The notes beneath the pieces are model-generated. The model searched no databases. It was not told where the DNA came from and saw nothing but the letters and a program-made list of their open reading frames with translations. A program made the position numbers and the translations under genes. From contig NC_092657.1 in assembly GCF_032118995.1 (NCBI RefSeq), positions 1,981,891 to 2,045,890 of the forward strand: a DNA stretch of 64,000 bases. Reading direction: 5' to 3'. The DNA comes from Asterias amurensis. Taxonomy: Eukaryota; Echinodermata; Asteroidea; Forcipulatida; Asteriidae. This document shows positions 12,372 to 23,894 of this stretch, in pieces (the stretch's first letter is position 1; each line of letters opens with the position of its first letter).

Positions 12372-15300
12372 TCAAGGACATTTCCGCTCTACACAACTCT
12401 TTCCCGCTTCTTCGTATTCTTGTCTCGAGATCCACATCTGTTGGAAAGTTCCCTGCAGAAGAAAAAAAATCAGCAAAATAAATATATTGACAGATTGACT
12501 TGACATAATTATTATTTCTGGTTTGTTATGCAGTGGCCTTCAAGACTTGTGAGTCTGGTGACTTGCATAAAAGTAAAAAAATAAAAATATTCAAACACAG
12601 CGACCAAAAGCAGAATTGCTCATGCGTAAACAAGGATACAACTTTACAAGTTTAACAATTCATAAAAGCAGATAAAAGGACAACAAACAAAACCAAAAGA
12701 ATTGAAACTCTTTAAAAAACTGTTATAGCCAGTGAGTTGTTAAGAAAACAGAAAATCACAGATACAAAGCTAACATTAAGAGTAATAATATAAGTTAAAT
12801 CCTGTTTACCAATTTATATTTCATTTGATCTCTGCGAAAAAAAAATCACAGGTATATAACTTGGATGGGATTCGAACCCACAAGTAATATGCCTGCGATT
12901 TTGTTTACAGAGCTCGGGAAAGTACTGATTGCTAACACACATCGCTGTAAATGAGTTAAAACCAAAATTAATATTCTTTATCCCTTGAACTTTGACCCTT
13001 GAACTTTGACCCTTGAAGTTTGACCCTTGAACTTACTAGAGAAGCCAAGATGGATCCTCCTATCCAGGAGCTGAACCGTCTCTCTGTGGTTCCAGAGGGG
13101 GCAATGATCTTCAGACGCATGTTCTATTCAAAAAGCAAGAAAGCAAATTTGGGGTTAAGCAAAGACAAAATATGCTGAAGCAGAATTTGAACTGTGACCT
13201 ACATGTATTGGTTTAAGGCACTGGAAACATTTTTTTTTAAATTAATTTTTTATGAAAGTTGCCAGACGCACAAGGCCTGAAGGCCACTTCAAGGTGTGGG
13301 CTACAATTTTTTTTCTTCCAGAGGCCGTTGCCACCTACTCCTAGGGCTGAAACAGGGTTACCCCTTTTGCAGTCCATGCATACAGATGTAGGCTTGGTAC
13401 ACACAACTGGTAATTACTCAAAATAAGTGTTAGCATAAAAACTAACTTGGTAACAAACAATGGAGAAGTATTGTTTGAAGCTTTGCATTATAACAATAAC
13501 TTTCGATTTATATAGCGCCTAATAACTAACACTTAATTCTCTAAGGGCTTTACATTAGTGCCCTGGTCATAGGGCCAATAACATCCCTTTTTAATGTTTC
13601 TCAGCTCCCTTGGGAGTATACAACCTGGGCAACAGTTTGTATCGCTCCAAAGGCTTTTTCATTCACAATATCAACCTCTACCCTCGCAGGTATCCATTTA
13701 TACCCCTGGGTGAAGAGAAGCAATTATAGTAAAGTATCTTGCTCAAGGACACAAGTGTCACGACCGGGATTCGAACCCACACTCCGGTGAATTCGCACCA
13801 GAACTTGAATTCGATGCTCTTAACCACTCGGCCATGACACTCTACATGTGGAGAAATAGAAAGAAACTGTAAATAAATAGAAAACTTGCAGGTACAACCA
13901 TGTGTAAATCTCTTTTGTGTGAGTGTTCGCTCAAAAGAGCCGGTTTGGTCTTGACGTTTCAAACAGAATACTCTGGTTATTTCAAACAGTATACTCTCTC
14001 GTCTTCCTGAAGACGTCAAGACAAAACCGGCTCTTTTCAGAGCCAACACTCCCTCAAAAGAGATTTACACATGGTGGAACCCACAAGGTTACTATTTATT
14101 TATAGTTTCTTCCTAAGCAATGTACAGCTATTGATTGTATAAAACATTGTGAGAATATTTCCCTCTGAAGTAACGTAGTTTTTGAGAAAGAGGTAATTTC
14201 TCAAGGAGAGGAATGAGAAGGCAAGGAGAGACACCGCAAAGCTAACCTCCATCTTGGTCATGCTCCTCGTATCGAATAACAATAATGAATCCTAAAAATC
14301 ATTTTGCAAATAGGAACCAGACTATTTTGTTCTTCCAGCCTCGGTTTTGAAACATTGATATCAAAGGGAGAAATTCAAGATGGCTACACAATAATAAAGG
14401 TCTATTTAGGATAAGGATTTAGCAAGTTGCTTTTATTTTTTTACCTGGGGTGTTTTATTTTGAAGTTCTCTCTGGAGTCGATCGATAAATCCATTCAACA
14501 ATGTATTTCCTCCAGTGACGATCACATTGCTGTACATTGCCTGTGGGCATCAAAACATCAAACAGAAAATAATCAGACAAAATTGCCATGTCCGAATCAA
14601 TTTTTGTAGTAGTCGTGGAGGCACGATTTGATTTAATTTTTTTAAATATATATTTTCAAGTCGCCAGATACACAAGGCCTGAAGGCCACTTCAAGGTGTG
14701 GGCTGCAATTATTTTTTTCCAGATGCTGTTGCAACCTACTCCTAGGGCTGAAACAGGTTTACTTCCTTTACAGTCCATACGGATGTAGGCCTGGGTATCA
14801 TCAATCCAAAGCCTGGCTGGCAGTGCAGAAAGCACTATCTCCCCAAGTAGTTGAAAAAAACGATAGTTGAGGCTCAACTAAGCAATCAATAGTCGCGACT
14901 TTGACACTTGCGCTCTAGTCGCAAGGCTCAACTAGAAACTGTAAAGGTGAAAATACTTACAGCTCTGATGTCAGCGTCTAAAAGTCCGATGCTAGTACTG
15001 GCCACATGGCCGACACCAAGCATGGTGTTGCCCTCAAAGCCCTGGAGTAAGAAGAGCGTTGATGGATGTTAGTAAACAATTAGAATCCATTTGCATTTAT
15101 TTATAACTATCGTAACCATTATGCTGTGAGTCATGGAAGAAGCACACAACAAATGCGTGGCCGACAAAGATTGTAAAAGATTTTAGGCCTGAAGCTGTGT
15201 TTTAAAGGCAGTGGACACTATTGGTATTTGTCAAAGACTAGCCTTCACAGTTGGTGTATCTCAACATATGCATAAAATAACAAACCTGTGAAAATTTGAG

Positions 15301-18300
15301 CTCAATCTCTCATCGAACTTGCGAGATATTAATGAAAGAAAAAAAAAAACCCTTGTCACACGAAGTTGTGTGCATTTAGATGGTTGATTTCGAGACCTCA
15401 AGTTCTAAATCTGAGGTCTCAAAATCAAATTCGTGGAAAATTACTTCTTTCTCGAAAACTATGGCACTTCAGAGGGAACCATTTCTCCAAATGTTTTATT
15501 CCATCAACCTCTCCCCATTACTCGTCACCAAGAAAGGTTTTAAGCTATTAATTGTTTTGAGTAATTACCAATAGTGTCCACTGCCTTTAACCAAGTGTAG
15601 GGACTTAAAAACCTTAAAGGTTGTCCTGGAGGAAAAAGCCTAATAAAGACACCACTATGCCTAGCTGAACATCCCCTTTTAAATAACCACTTCCGAATTC
15701 CATCTAAAAATCAAGTTACATAGATACAGCAGATTACAAATCAAGATAATCTCAGGAAAAGAACCATGGACATAAGTCAAGTTTAAGACTACACTTTAAC
15801 CATTAACATAAATAACCCTTTTGTTACCCTTAACAATTGAACAAAGTTTGAGACCCCAACTAAAAGAATCGTTCGCAGGAAAACTACACATTCATGATTC
15901 GAACCTGGCGTCCCTAGGTGGAAGGCAGAGAAAATAACTACTACGCCAACCTGACTATCCTTTTACAATCCTGCTTCAAAATTCTATCTAAAAATTAAGC
16001 TAGATGCACTGGATTAATATCCAAGTATATCCAAGTAACAGAACCATAAAAAGAATATTTGAAAAAGAGCACCCAATAAATTCTACCTAAAAATCAAGCT
16101 GCATCTAGATGCAGTGGATTAAAAATCAAGTACATTCAAGATATCACAGTTACAGATCCATGCATATAGAGACATAAAAGAATATTTGACAAGAACATAA
16201 TTAAATACACAAATAATCAAAAGTGATAGCAGTATTGAAAACCAATTATAAATGCGAAAACAGCAATAGGAAGATTTAGTTGTGTGTACATAATAAAAAG
16301 TCAACATAGTCAAAATCAAAAATAATTTGCAACATCACATAAAGTTGCATATCAAAATGAAAAATAAAAGATCATTTGCAAATTCACATAAAAATAAATA
16401 ATGACAATTCAACAGGTGAAAATAGACAGATTCAATGCACATCAAAATGAAAAATAAAAGATAATTTGCAGATCACATAAAAATAAATAATGACAATTCA
16501 ACAGGTGAAAATAGACAGATTCAATGCACATCAAAATGAAAAATAAAAGATAATTTGCAGATTACATACAAATAAATAATGACAATTCAACAGGTGAAAT
16601 TAGACAGATTCAAGTTGCAGATCAAAATGAAAAATAAAAGATAATTTGCAGATCACATAAAGATACAGACCTTAACATGTGAGGGGTCGAACAGTCCCTC
16701 TGGAATACGGACTCGTTCCTCGGCAAATTCTTGATGGTAGCCGTTGGGGAAATCGTACAGGACAGAAGGAAGCTGATCGGCAGCGCTGAAGAAAGTTTGG
16801 AAGAGGAGACAAAAATAAATCACTAAATAAAGACCAAAAATGTAATTCAATTCATTCAAATATAATTTATTTCTATTAACACATAGCCAATAAATACATG
16901 TAGAGGGAAATGTTCAATTAAATTCAGTTCAAATATAATTTATTTCTATAATACAAGTAAATGCACAATATACAGTAATAAAAATAAATAACACGTACAA
17001 GAAATACAACAATTAATATAGGTTTTCTCTGTCAATTTTGGAAAATGAGCAGCCAATTTAACCGCCAAGCTATTCTATTTCGCGCAAAATCGAATGCTAC
17101 TTAAAAGGGTCATTCGATTTCGTTTTAGGATTAGTCAAATGTAATGTTGCATCATTCGAATTAACAAAATAATCATTCAATTTAACAATTCATCAAAGCA
17201 GCATTCAAATTCACAGATGCTTCTTGAGGCGTACGTGTCATGAAAAAGAATGACGCAACGCTAAATTGAACGGAGTGCTAAAGGAATTTGACTCGACCCA
17301 AAACGAAATTGAATAGCCGAATTCTGAATTTGAAACGCAGTAACAACTGGAGAGGCAAAACAGCTTTAATTTGAATGCATGAAAATGAAATTGTCTGCTC
17401 ATTTGCCGAATTTGACCGAGAAAACCTATACAAAAACTGAACGAAAATAATAAAATTCACATGGGGAGCAAACTAAAGGCTAATCCCCAAAGCACAGCTT
17501 ATACATTTTGTAATATGGGAGGCCTATAGACAAGTGAAGGCAAATGGACGAAACAGACAACAAGCGGACAAAGTTATACAGTCGCAGGAATTAACTAAAG
17601 GAGGCAAAACAAAGCCACAACTATGATATTTGGTCTTTGGAAAAACGCCGGAGAAATAAGATCATAATAATGATCACTTACAAGACTGTAGATACAAATT
17701 TATAAACAAAAATATAACTGTTTTTTCAATAAATATATAAATAAATAAAACTGAACATGAAACAAGTAATTAATTAGGGGATCTCTTGACAGATAAAGAC
17801 TATCAATCATTTTATATTTCTAGCGCTTTAGTCTCGTGCTCTTAACTGCTCGGCCAGGAACCTCAAGAGAAAAGGAAAAACTTACTCTGGCTCATACGGT
17901 GTATCAGCAACTTGAAGCGTCGTGACCTGAAAGTCTTGCATTAACTGTTTGACCTTGTAGTTATGCCATGACTTCGTAACCTGGGGTACTTCTTTCCTCT
18001 TGAAGTTGGCAGGTGCGCCTTCCTTGACCGACTCCTGAGAACGCCAAATATAGAACAGGGTTAGGTAACAATATATATTTGATTTGCAGTTACACCATGT
18101 GTTGATCTACTTGCCAGGTTCTTTAGAGAACAAGGCCCAATTTCAAGTCTCTGCTTATCGCCGAATTCCACACTTACAATCACGATTCCCCGCTTACGTA
18201 CATGCGCCGAATTTCTGCGCTGGCCTTGTAAGCGTAGAATGCCTAGTAACGTTGAGTACGCACGCGCAGATGCCAAAATTCGCCGCTAACCCATGAAAAA

Positions 18301-21300
18301 TGCTTGCCGTAAGCACAGAATTCCCTGCTTCCGTAACGCCGATTCTGTGCTTACGGTAAGCAGAGCCATGAAATTGGGCCCTGATGTCTTGCTTTACTCT
18401 ACTACCACAGAGCAGGCTTCTCAGTTCTGAAAATAACTGTCCTGCTTTTTAACTACTACCTCTGGTTAAATTTTGTTCAGGGCGCTGAACAATCCTGCAC
18501 TATCATCGTGTGGAGAACCCTGCTCCCTAGGCGGAACTACTACAATAGCTTTAATTGACACCTTGCACCCTCGTCACACGTGGCGACTGATGCCAGGTTC
18601 ACCATGTTGGTGGTCAATAGGTTTACGAGTAAACGCTGCGTCGCCTAAAATGCGCACTTCTCTGAATAACACACATTTACATTGACCACCAAAATGATGA
18701 TGACGTCAGGTGAATTGGGTCAGTAGTGGATCTTTGAAAACTTCAATCTTGGGGAGTGATTTCTTGACAATCAATAACTAGACAATGACTAGAGCAAGCT
18801 AGTCGAAAACGATATAAGGGTACTTTATAAGGGTACTTTGGGGGAACCACTTCTATTTTAATCGTGTGTTACCACAAACATACAGTACTTGCCTCGGAAG
18901 CTATAAGGTATGGGGGAACCACTTCTATTTTAATTGTGTGTGTTACCACAAATAAACTGTACTTGCCTTGGAAGCTATAAGGTATGGGGGGAACCACTTC
19001 TATGTTAATTGTGTGTGTTACCACAAATAAACTGTACTTGCCTTGGAAGCTATAAGGTATGGGGGAACCACTTCTATTTTAATCGTGTGTGTTACCACAA
19101 ACATACAGTACTTGCCTCGGAAGCTATAAGGTATGGGGGAACCACTTCTATTTTAATCGTGTGTGTTACCACAAACATACAGTACTTGCCTTGGAAGCTA
19201 TAAGGTATGGGGGAACCACGTCTATTTTCATCTCGTCAAAAAGCTCTTTACACTGCATGGTGACAAAGTCTCCAGCTAGTGGACTCTTAACAATACCTGT
19301 GAAACAAAGGAACACAAAACAACTGTAAGTAAATAAAGGTGGGGTCATAGACTTCTTGTTGTTAGCGTAATGCTGATTTACAGAAAGAAAAAATACAAGA
19401 GTATTTGTAAGTCTTTTTAACTTCTGTCGTGTATTTTGTGATATTTTTAATAAACCTTAATGAATTGAAATTGAATTGAAAAATTGAAGAAAAGTCACAT
19501 GTGAAAATTTCAGTTGAATAAAGTGTCTACTTGGGGGGTTGATTGGTTTGAAGGAAGGGGCTGGTTTGGAATGGAATGGTGATGTAAATCTATATTGCAC
19601 AGCTAATATCACTACCTGCGTCTTGTGTGTTCTATGTCACGCACCAAGTTTGCTTGAAGATAAATACGTTATCACACGCGCACTCGTGGAAATACGAAAA
19701 AATATAGCGCGTCTCTGTTGATTGGTTTGAGGGAAGGGGCCCGTTTGACCACAAATGCACGCCTACCTTGTTGTAGAACATAGCCTTCATGTACTGGTGT
19801 AGCTGTAGTATGTGTTGCTCCACTGTCTATTACCAACCCTGTGGAACGTATGTTGGCAAAACTGATGCATTACAGTTAAGGTTCGGTAATACTGTCAAAA
19901 ACTACGTTGCCTCCGAGGAGCCGTTTCTCATAATGTTTTACACTATCAATCAATAGCTCTCCATTGCTCATTACCAAGTAAGTTTTTATGGCAATAATTA
20001 ATTTGAGTAATTACTAAAAGTGCCTTTAAAGGAACATTACAGAATTTGTTTATGTTAACAAAACAGTTGCTGGCAGTGTAAGCACTTTATGTAATCCACC
20101 ATATACATAAACTTACAAACCTGTAGAAGTTCAAGATCGATCAGCCATCTGGGTCACGAGAGAATAGTGAAAAACCGATTACAAATTTTGCCAAAATATA
20201 AATGAATAAACACTCACTGAGCGATAAACTCCAAACGCGAAGTTAGATTATTTATTTCTCATCAAATATGACATAACAGACAAAAATATTTCAAGGGATG
20301 TTTTCTTCTATCATTATCATTAGACCGTGTAAGTTTTATGAAAAATCTGTAATCTTCACGATTTTTGTTTCTTACCAATTCTGTAACGTTCCTTTAAGGT
20401 ATTATCCAAAAGAATCACAATTCACGAATTAGTGGAATTTTAAAGGATACGCAGTAAGAACAGCATTCTTGCACAGGAAGAAAGCTGGAATGCTGTATTT
20501 CTCAAACATGACTTCAGTCAGTTTCTCTCTCTTGTGTCTTGTGTTCCACTGCAAACAAAACAAAAAGAAAACAACTATTACTCAGACCTCATCAGCACTT
20601 GGTTATTTCCTTACTCCCAATTTTTTAGGGTTTTATGGCCGAGTGGTTTAGAGCATCAAATTCAAGTTCTGGTGGTTAAGTCATCAGGATGTGGGTTTGA
20701 ATCCCGGTCGTGACACTTGTGTCTTTGAGGAAATGCTTTACTATAATTGCTTCTCTTCGCCCAGTGGTATAAATGGGTACCTGCGAGGGTAGAGGTTGAT
20801 TTTGTGAATGAACAAGCCATTAGAGCGCCAAAGGCGGCTAAGGGCTGTATACTTAACTCCCTTGGGAGGCGAGAAAGATGAAAGGAAAGTTATTGGCCCG
20901 ATGACCAGGGCCCAATTTCATAGCGCTGCTTAGCGGCCGATTTTGTGCTTACTGTGTGATTTACATTTCATAGCGCTGCTAACCGCAAGCACACGTTAAG
21001 GCGTGCTAACCTTCTGGTGCTCACTGCACAAAAATAAATGACGACACAATGCAAATCCATGGTGAACGTGCAATATTGCCACCTAACTTTTCTGCTAACC
21101 TGTGAAATACGCTTGCACCTTAGCAATTATTTCTGCTACAGTAAGCACGAAAAGTTGCCTTCCGTTAAGCAGCGCTATGAAATTGGGCCAAGGGCACTAT
21201 AAAGCACATCGATACGGCTATTGTAAAAAATGGGCTATGTTTTAATTAGTTATTATTAAATTATTCTACGAAGTAGACTTTATTAATATTTATATGCTGC

Positions 21301-23894
21301 ACACTTACTGGAGGTTCTGACATAAGTACCGGATGCTCAGCGGAATCTGACTGGATGTATCTTTTATAGGTGTGGTCCAAGAGGGCACCATACATATCCC
21401 AATCATCAACTAGAAAATGAAAAGATATAGCAATTAGTACGTCATAAAAATGAATAAAATGTTCTGTTGTAGTTTGAAGGTACATGTATTACATGTACAC
21501 TGGGTTGGTAGAGCTGACAAAATAGTGACAGACAGTGTTCATTAAGCTTGGGCGATATCACAAAATTATCGAATATCGCGATATTAATTTGGAAACGATT
21601 TCGATATCGGATGGATTTGGTTTTAATCGAAATATCGATATATCGCGATATATCGCGATATCGATTAAATATCGCGATGTATTTGCTAGCTGAGACATCT
21701 TGCACCCCATACGTTTAGAGTAAAACCAGAAGAATAGGTCATTAGAACACCACTCTTATGCTATGACTGTCTCTTCTACAACTTTCACTTGGAGATTTAA
21801 GACTGATGATGTCAAATTTCATTAATCGCCATTATATCGTGAATAAAATAAATCGATATCGCCCCAGCTTAATAGTGACAGACAGTGTACATGTTTTGTG
21901 TGACCAACCAGTACATGAAATAACAAGAGTTATTGGTCCCTAATTGTAGTTCACTGCTCTTCCCTCCCCCACCATGTTTTCCTGTCCTTTCCCAATCTAC
22001 CCTACTCGCTCATCTATTCTTCACATGTTTCTTGTTGTATCCAAACCTTACATGTATGTCAGTCATCATCATTCAGGACAAGTGCTTTAGTTGCCAATAT
22101 TTAGCATGTATGCCATTATGAGTTCTGTTCAACATATTTTTTTTACCTTTTTTTCCTATATCTTATTTGCAATTACAAGTATTGTTGTTGTTCTTTATGA
22201 AATGGTCGAATAAATAATAATAATAATAATAATAAAAGGGAGTTTGCGTGGCTACTTACTCATGCCGTCCTTCAGGGGGTTTCCCATTTCAACGCCAGCC
22301 AGGGGAACTGAGAGTGAGTTTATGTCTACAATGTATTTCTTCTTTCCATCCCTGATGGATCCCGACGATAAACCGTCAAGATCCAAGGACTCTGTTTCTT
22401 TGTTGTCTAAGGAACCCAACGGCGTCGAGATCTCCGCCTGGGGATGAAACATAAATTATTTCAAGGCAATGGACACTTTTGGTAATTACTCAAAATAATT
22501 GCTAGTGCAAAAACTTACTTGGTATTGAGCAATGGAGAGCTGTTGAAAACTTCAAAATATTGTGAGAAATGGCTCCCTGTGACATGTCTGAAGTGCTGTA
22601 GTTTTTGACAACAAGGTAATTTTTCACTCAAATGTTAAAAGACTTCAGACCAGAAGCCTTTTTTATCAGGCGTCTGAAACACACAAACTTGTGCAGCAAG
22701 GGTGTTTTTCTTTCATCATTTTCTTGCAACTTTCGTTTCAGACAAAATCGTTTCACAGGATGCTTACCATCAAGTAAGCTTTCAAGGTAGGAATTAAAAA
22801 ACTCTAACGATTGCCTACCTTCGGAGAGTCTTCTCCTGCATAGCCAGCTCTGAGTGAATACGACCCGACATCGAACACAAGGGCTCCCACCTCATCTGAA
22901 CAAAAGAAGTAAAGTTTTAGTCACCTTAAACTTGATTCCTTTGATAATGAACCAACTCACACATTTCAAATTACACTCTATATTTTTTTGCTGAATATCA
23001 TCCCTTACAGTTTAGGTCTTGTAAAAAAAGTTTATGAAGTTGATTGAAGAACTTTAGTCCAAATTCTTAATTCAAATTAAAGAGATTTGTCCTACAACTC
23101 CTAGACGTTACTATCTAGCCACACAAGTTTAACATTCCACAGAGACATTTTTGTCTAGTCAATCCACCTGACACCAGTCAGTCAGTGTGTCTGTAGTTGA
23201 TAACAACTGCCTGAGATGCTGCATGCTTTACCGAGAATGAAGTAGATCATGGAAATAATTTGTACACGACATAGAAATGCCAGACAATCTTTCTGTGAAT
23301 TATCATTTTTATGGTTAGAAAGACTAAAAACTAGGATAGGATTGAATTTTAAACAAAGTTAATGAATGAACTGAAAACTTTGAAAGAAAAGGGTACAAAA
23401 ACAAAACAGTAAACTTAAATAAAAGTTTCAAAAGTAGTTTTTACTATTTCATTAACAAGCTTGAATCGAAACCCCGCTTGACACAAATCAGGAAAATAAA
23501 CAATAACATTAACAAACAAGTCAAACAATAAACAGATAAAATAATGTGAACAATGAAATTGAATAAATAAACGCATTTATAAAAAAAATATTAAGCTTTT
23601 CAATCAACCCTAAATGCATATTTCCCCTAGTTTAGTTTAACAAAAGCCAGGGGTGGGTTTTTCTTAGGGAAGTGGCCTAATGCGAAGAGACAAGTTTACT
23701 ACAAAATAAATCAAACAAATCATATAGCCTGTTATTTATCACGATACTGGTGCAACAAAAATGAACATAGTCGCAAGTTGACGCCGAGTCAGTGTCAGTG
23801 TCAGATTCCAGTATTAGTCCGAAACCTGAACTCTTTATAGGCCACAAATGAGACTAAGATTAATCTTACCTCCTCCGTAAACGCCTCCACTCAT
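12372..23894 (-). CDS. ACTL6A: Actin-like protein 6A (BAF53), complete, 13 coding exons
   Basis: Exons on the minus strand: 23894-23870, 22895-22819, 22437-22260, 21409-21309, 20548-20451, 19861-19767, 19296-19190, 18034-17886, 16785-16671, 15041-14961, 14540-14445, 13123-13037, 12452-12372. They sum to 1290 nt, 429 codons plus TGA, the same length as human ACTL6A. The protein starts MSGGVYGG and continues [23 protein letters not shown]. It keeps the actin-fold nucleotide loops ([30 protein letters not shown]) and ends [26 protein letters not shown]. In other animals ACTL6A is an actin-related subunit of BAF/SWI-SNF, INO80 and TIP60/p400 complexes in the nucleus. All introns are GT-AG except intron 7, whose donor is AAG|GCAAGT. 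The GC donor is required, because it alone keeps phase 0 into exon 8. A minus-strand AATAAA at 12189-12184 could be the poly(A) signal. Three donors (exons 7, 9, 12) abut tandem repeats. Confidence 0.97.
12984..13036. repeat. 14-bp tandem repeat touching the exon 12 donor of ACTL6A
   Basis: About four copies of TTGAACTTTGACCC. On the minus strand the donor GTAAGTTCAAGGGTC runs straight into the array. Confidence 0.92.
13256..13400. mobile_element. SINE body fragment
   Basis: Same GCCAGACGCACAAGGCCTG ... ATACAGATGTAGGCTTGG sequence as at 820-960 and 14660-14800, without a tRNA head. Confidence 0.6.
13490..13850 (-). mobile_element. tRNA-derived SINE, nearly complete
   Basis: Minus strand: head 13846-13747 with A box (TGGCCGAGTGGTTAAGAGC) and B box (GGTTCGAATCC), then a body ending in an AT-rich tail near 13495. 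The A box resembles tRNA-Ser/Leu. A second copy lies at 20628. Confidence 0.8.
13855..14106. mobile_element. Foldback MITE family I
   Basis: Inverted arms AAAAGAGCCGGTTTGGTCTTGACG / CGTCAAGACAAAACCGGCTC (first shortened), outer arms AAATCTCTTTTGTGTGAGTG and inverse. Copies at 26296 and, partially, 33147. Confidence 0.78.
14657..14850. mobile_element. SINE body fragment
   Basis: Third copy of the GCCAGATACACAAGGCCTGA body, in ACTL6A intron 10. Confidence 0.6.
15202..15590. mobile_element. TTAA-flanked MITE family B
   Basis: Complete, TTAA at both ends (15202, 15587), in ACTL6A intron 9. Confidence 0.88.
15690..16150. repeat. Local dispersed repeat in ACTL6A intron 9
   Basis: Three diverged copies of ATTC(C/T)A(T/C)CTAAAAATCAAG followed by GATGCAGTGGATTA, near 15697, 15975 and 16080. 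Confidence 0.5.
16353..16668. repeat. ~90-bp tandem repeat next to the ACTL6A exon 9 donor
   Basis: Units start at 16353, 16443, 16532 and 16623 (CAAAATGAAAAATAAAAGAT). The last is partial and ends within a few bases of the exon 9 splice donor at 16670. Confidence 0.93.
16845..17005 (-). mobile_element. Retrotransposon 3' tails (minus strand)
   Basis: Two adjacent copies of TTCAAATATAATTTATTTCTA, each opening with an ATTCA-rich tail; the style matches the tail at 28563. Clade not determined. Confidence 0.4.
17012..17431. mobile_element. MITE family L (~415 bp)
   Basis: Begins ATAGGTTTTCTCTGTCAATT and ends AAATTTGACCGAGAAAACC plus TATA-like ends. A second copy, inverted, lies at 60458-60825. 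Confidence 0.75.
18132..18381. mobile_element. Foldback element family E/F
   Basis: Ends GGCCCAATTTCAAGTCTCTGC and GCAGAGCCATGAAATTGGGCC (second shortened); GC-rich arms with TTACGTACATGCGCCG. Related ends occur at 20928, 51565, 53596 and 59933. Confidence 0.6.
18841..19234. repeat. 72-75-bp tandem array derived from the ACTL6A exon 7 / intron 7 junction
   Basis: GAACCAC starts at 18844, 18916, 18991, 19065, 19139 and 19213: five intervals of 72, 75, 74, 74 and 74. The sixth (highest) copy is the real end of exon 7. The other five repeat the last ~35 exon bases plus the donor and ~35 intron bases. Confidence 0.95.
19380..19500 (+). mobile_element. Retrotransposon 3' tail with (ATTGAA)n
   Basis: TTTTTAATAAACCTTAATG then repeated AATTGAA units. 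Typical 3' end of a 5'-truncated non-LTR insertion; no coding part remains. Confidence 0.4.
19880..20029. mobile_element. MITE family B, right half
   Basis: CAAAAACTACGTTGCCTCC to GTGCCTTTAA; its terminal TTAA is also the left end of the next element. Confidence 0.7.
20026..20397. mobile_element. TTAA-flanked foldback element
   Basis: TTAAAGGAACATTACAGAAT at the left and ATTCTGTAACGTTCCTTTAA at the right, inverse of each other, with TTAA on both sides. Confidence 0.85.
20628..20925 (+). mobile_element. tRNA-derived SINE, plus-strand copy
   Basis: Head at ~20633-20717 (ATGGCCGAGTGGTTTAGAGC, GGTTTGAATCC), then the same body as 13490-13850 (CTATAATTGCTTCTCTTCGC, GGTACCTGCGAGGGTAGAGG). Confidence 0.8.
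20928..21190. mobile_element. Foldback element family E
   Basis: GGGCCCAATTTCATAGCGCT ... AGCGCTATGAAATTGGGCC, long inverted arms, inserted directly after the SINE tail. Confidence 0.8.
21546..21877. mobile_element. Element M with ATATCGCGAT-rich arm
   Basis: Opens AAGCTTGGGCGATATCAC and closes CGATATCGCCCCAGCTT; the left half is dominated by ATATCGCGATA words. Inverted copy at 48579. Confidence 0.78.
21933..22238 (+). mobile_element. Retrotransposon 3' UTR with (AAT)n tail
   Basis: Pyrimidine-rich segment ending GAATAAATAATAATAATAAT. The microsatellite stops 22 bases from the donor of ACTL6A exon 3. Confidence 0.45.
22462..22770. mobile_element. Diverged MITE family B
   Basis: GGCAATGGACACTTTTGGTA and the B-type TTACTTGGTATTGAGCAATGG are clear; the right end is lost. 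Confidence 0.7.
22920..23869. other. ACTL6A intron 1
   Basis: AT-rich, no repeat family or ORF recognised. Confidence 0.4.

Noticed and set aside
13747..13846. tRNA-Ser/Leu gene
   Set aside because: A and B boxes are present, but the stems do not pair well and the head continues into a repeated body, so it is a SINE.
15366..15574. Recurrent 60-75-aa ORFs containing [19 protein letters not shown]
   Set aside because: The same peptide appears at every MITE family B copy; it is a chance frame of the repeat, not a gene.
18084..18296. Overlapping 70-aa ORFs on both strands
   Set aside because: They lie in a GC-rich foldback element, which explains the open frames on both strands.
19009..19328. 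Repetitive plus-strand ORFs (HKHTVLA-type repeats)
   Set aside because: They are the antisense of the tandem array at ACTL6A exon 7.
21590..21680. CRISPR-like or replication-origin iteron array
   Set aside because: The ATATCGCGATA words are irregular and belong to a dispersed element in an animal genome.
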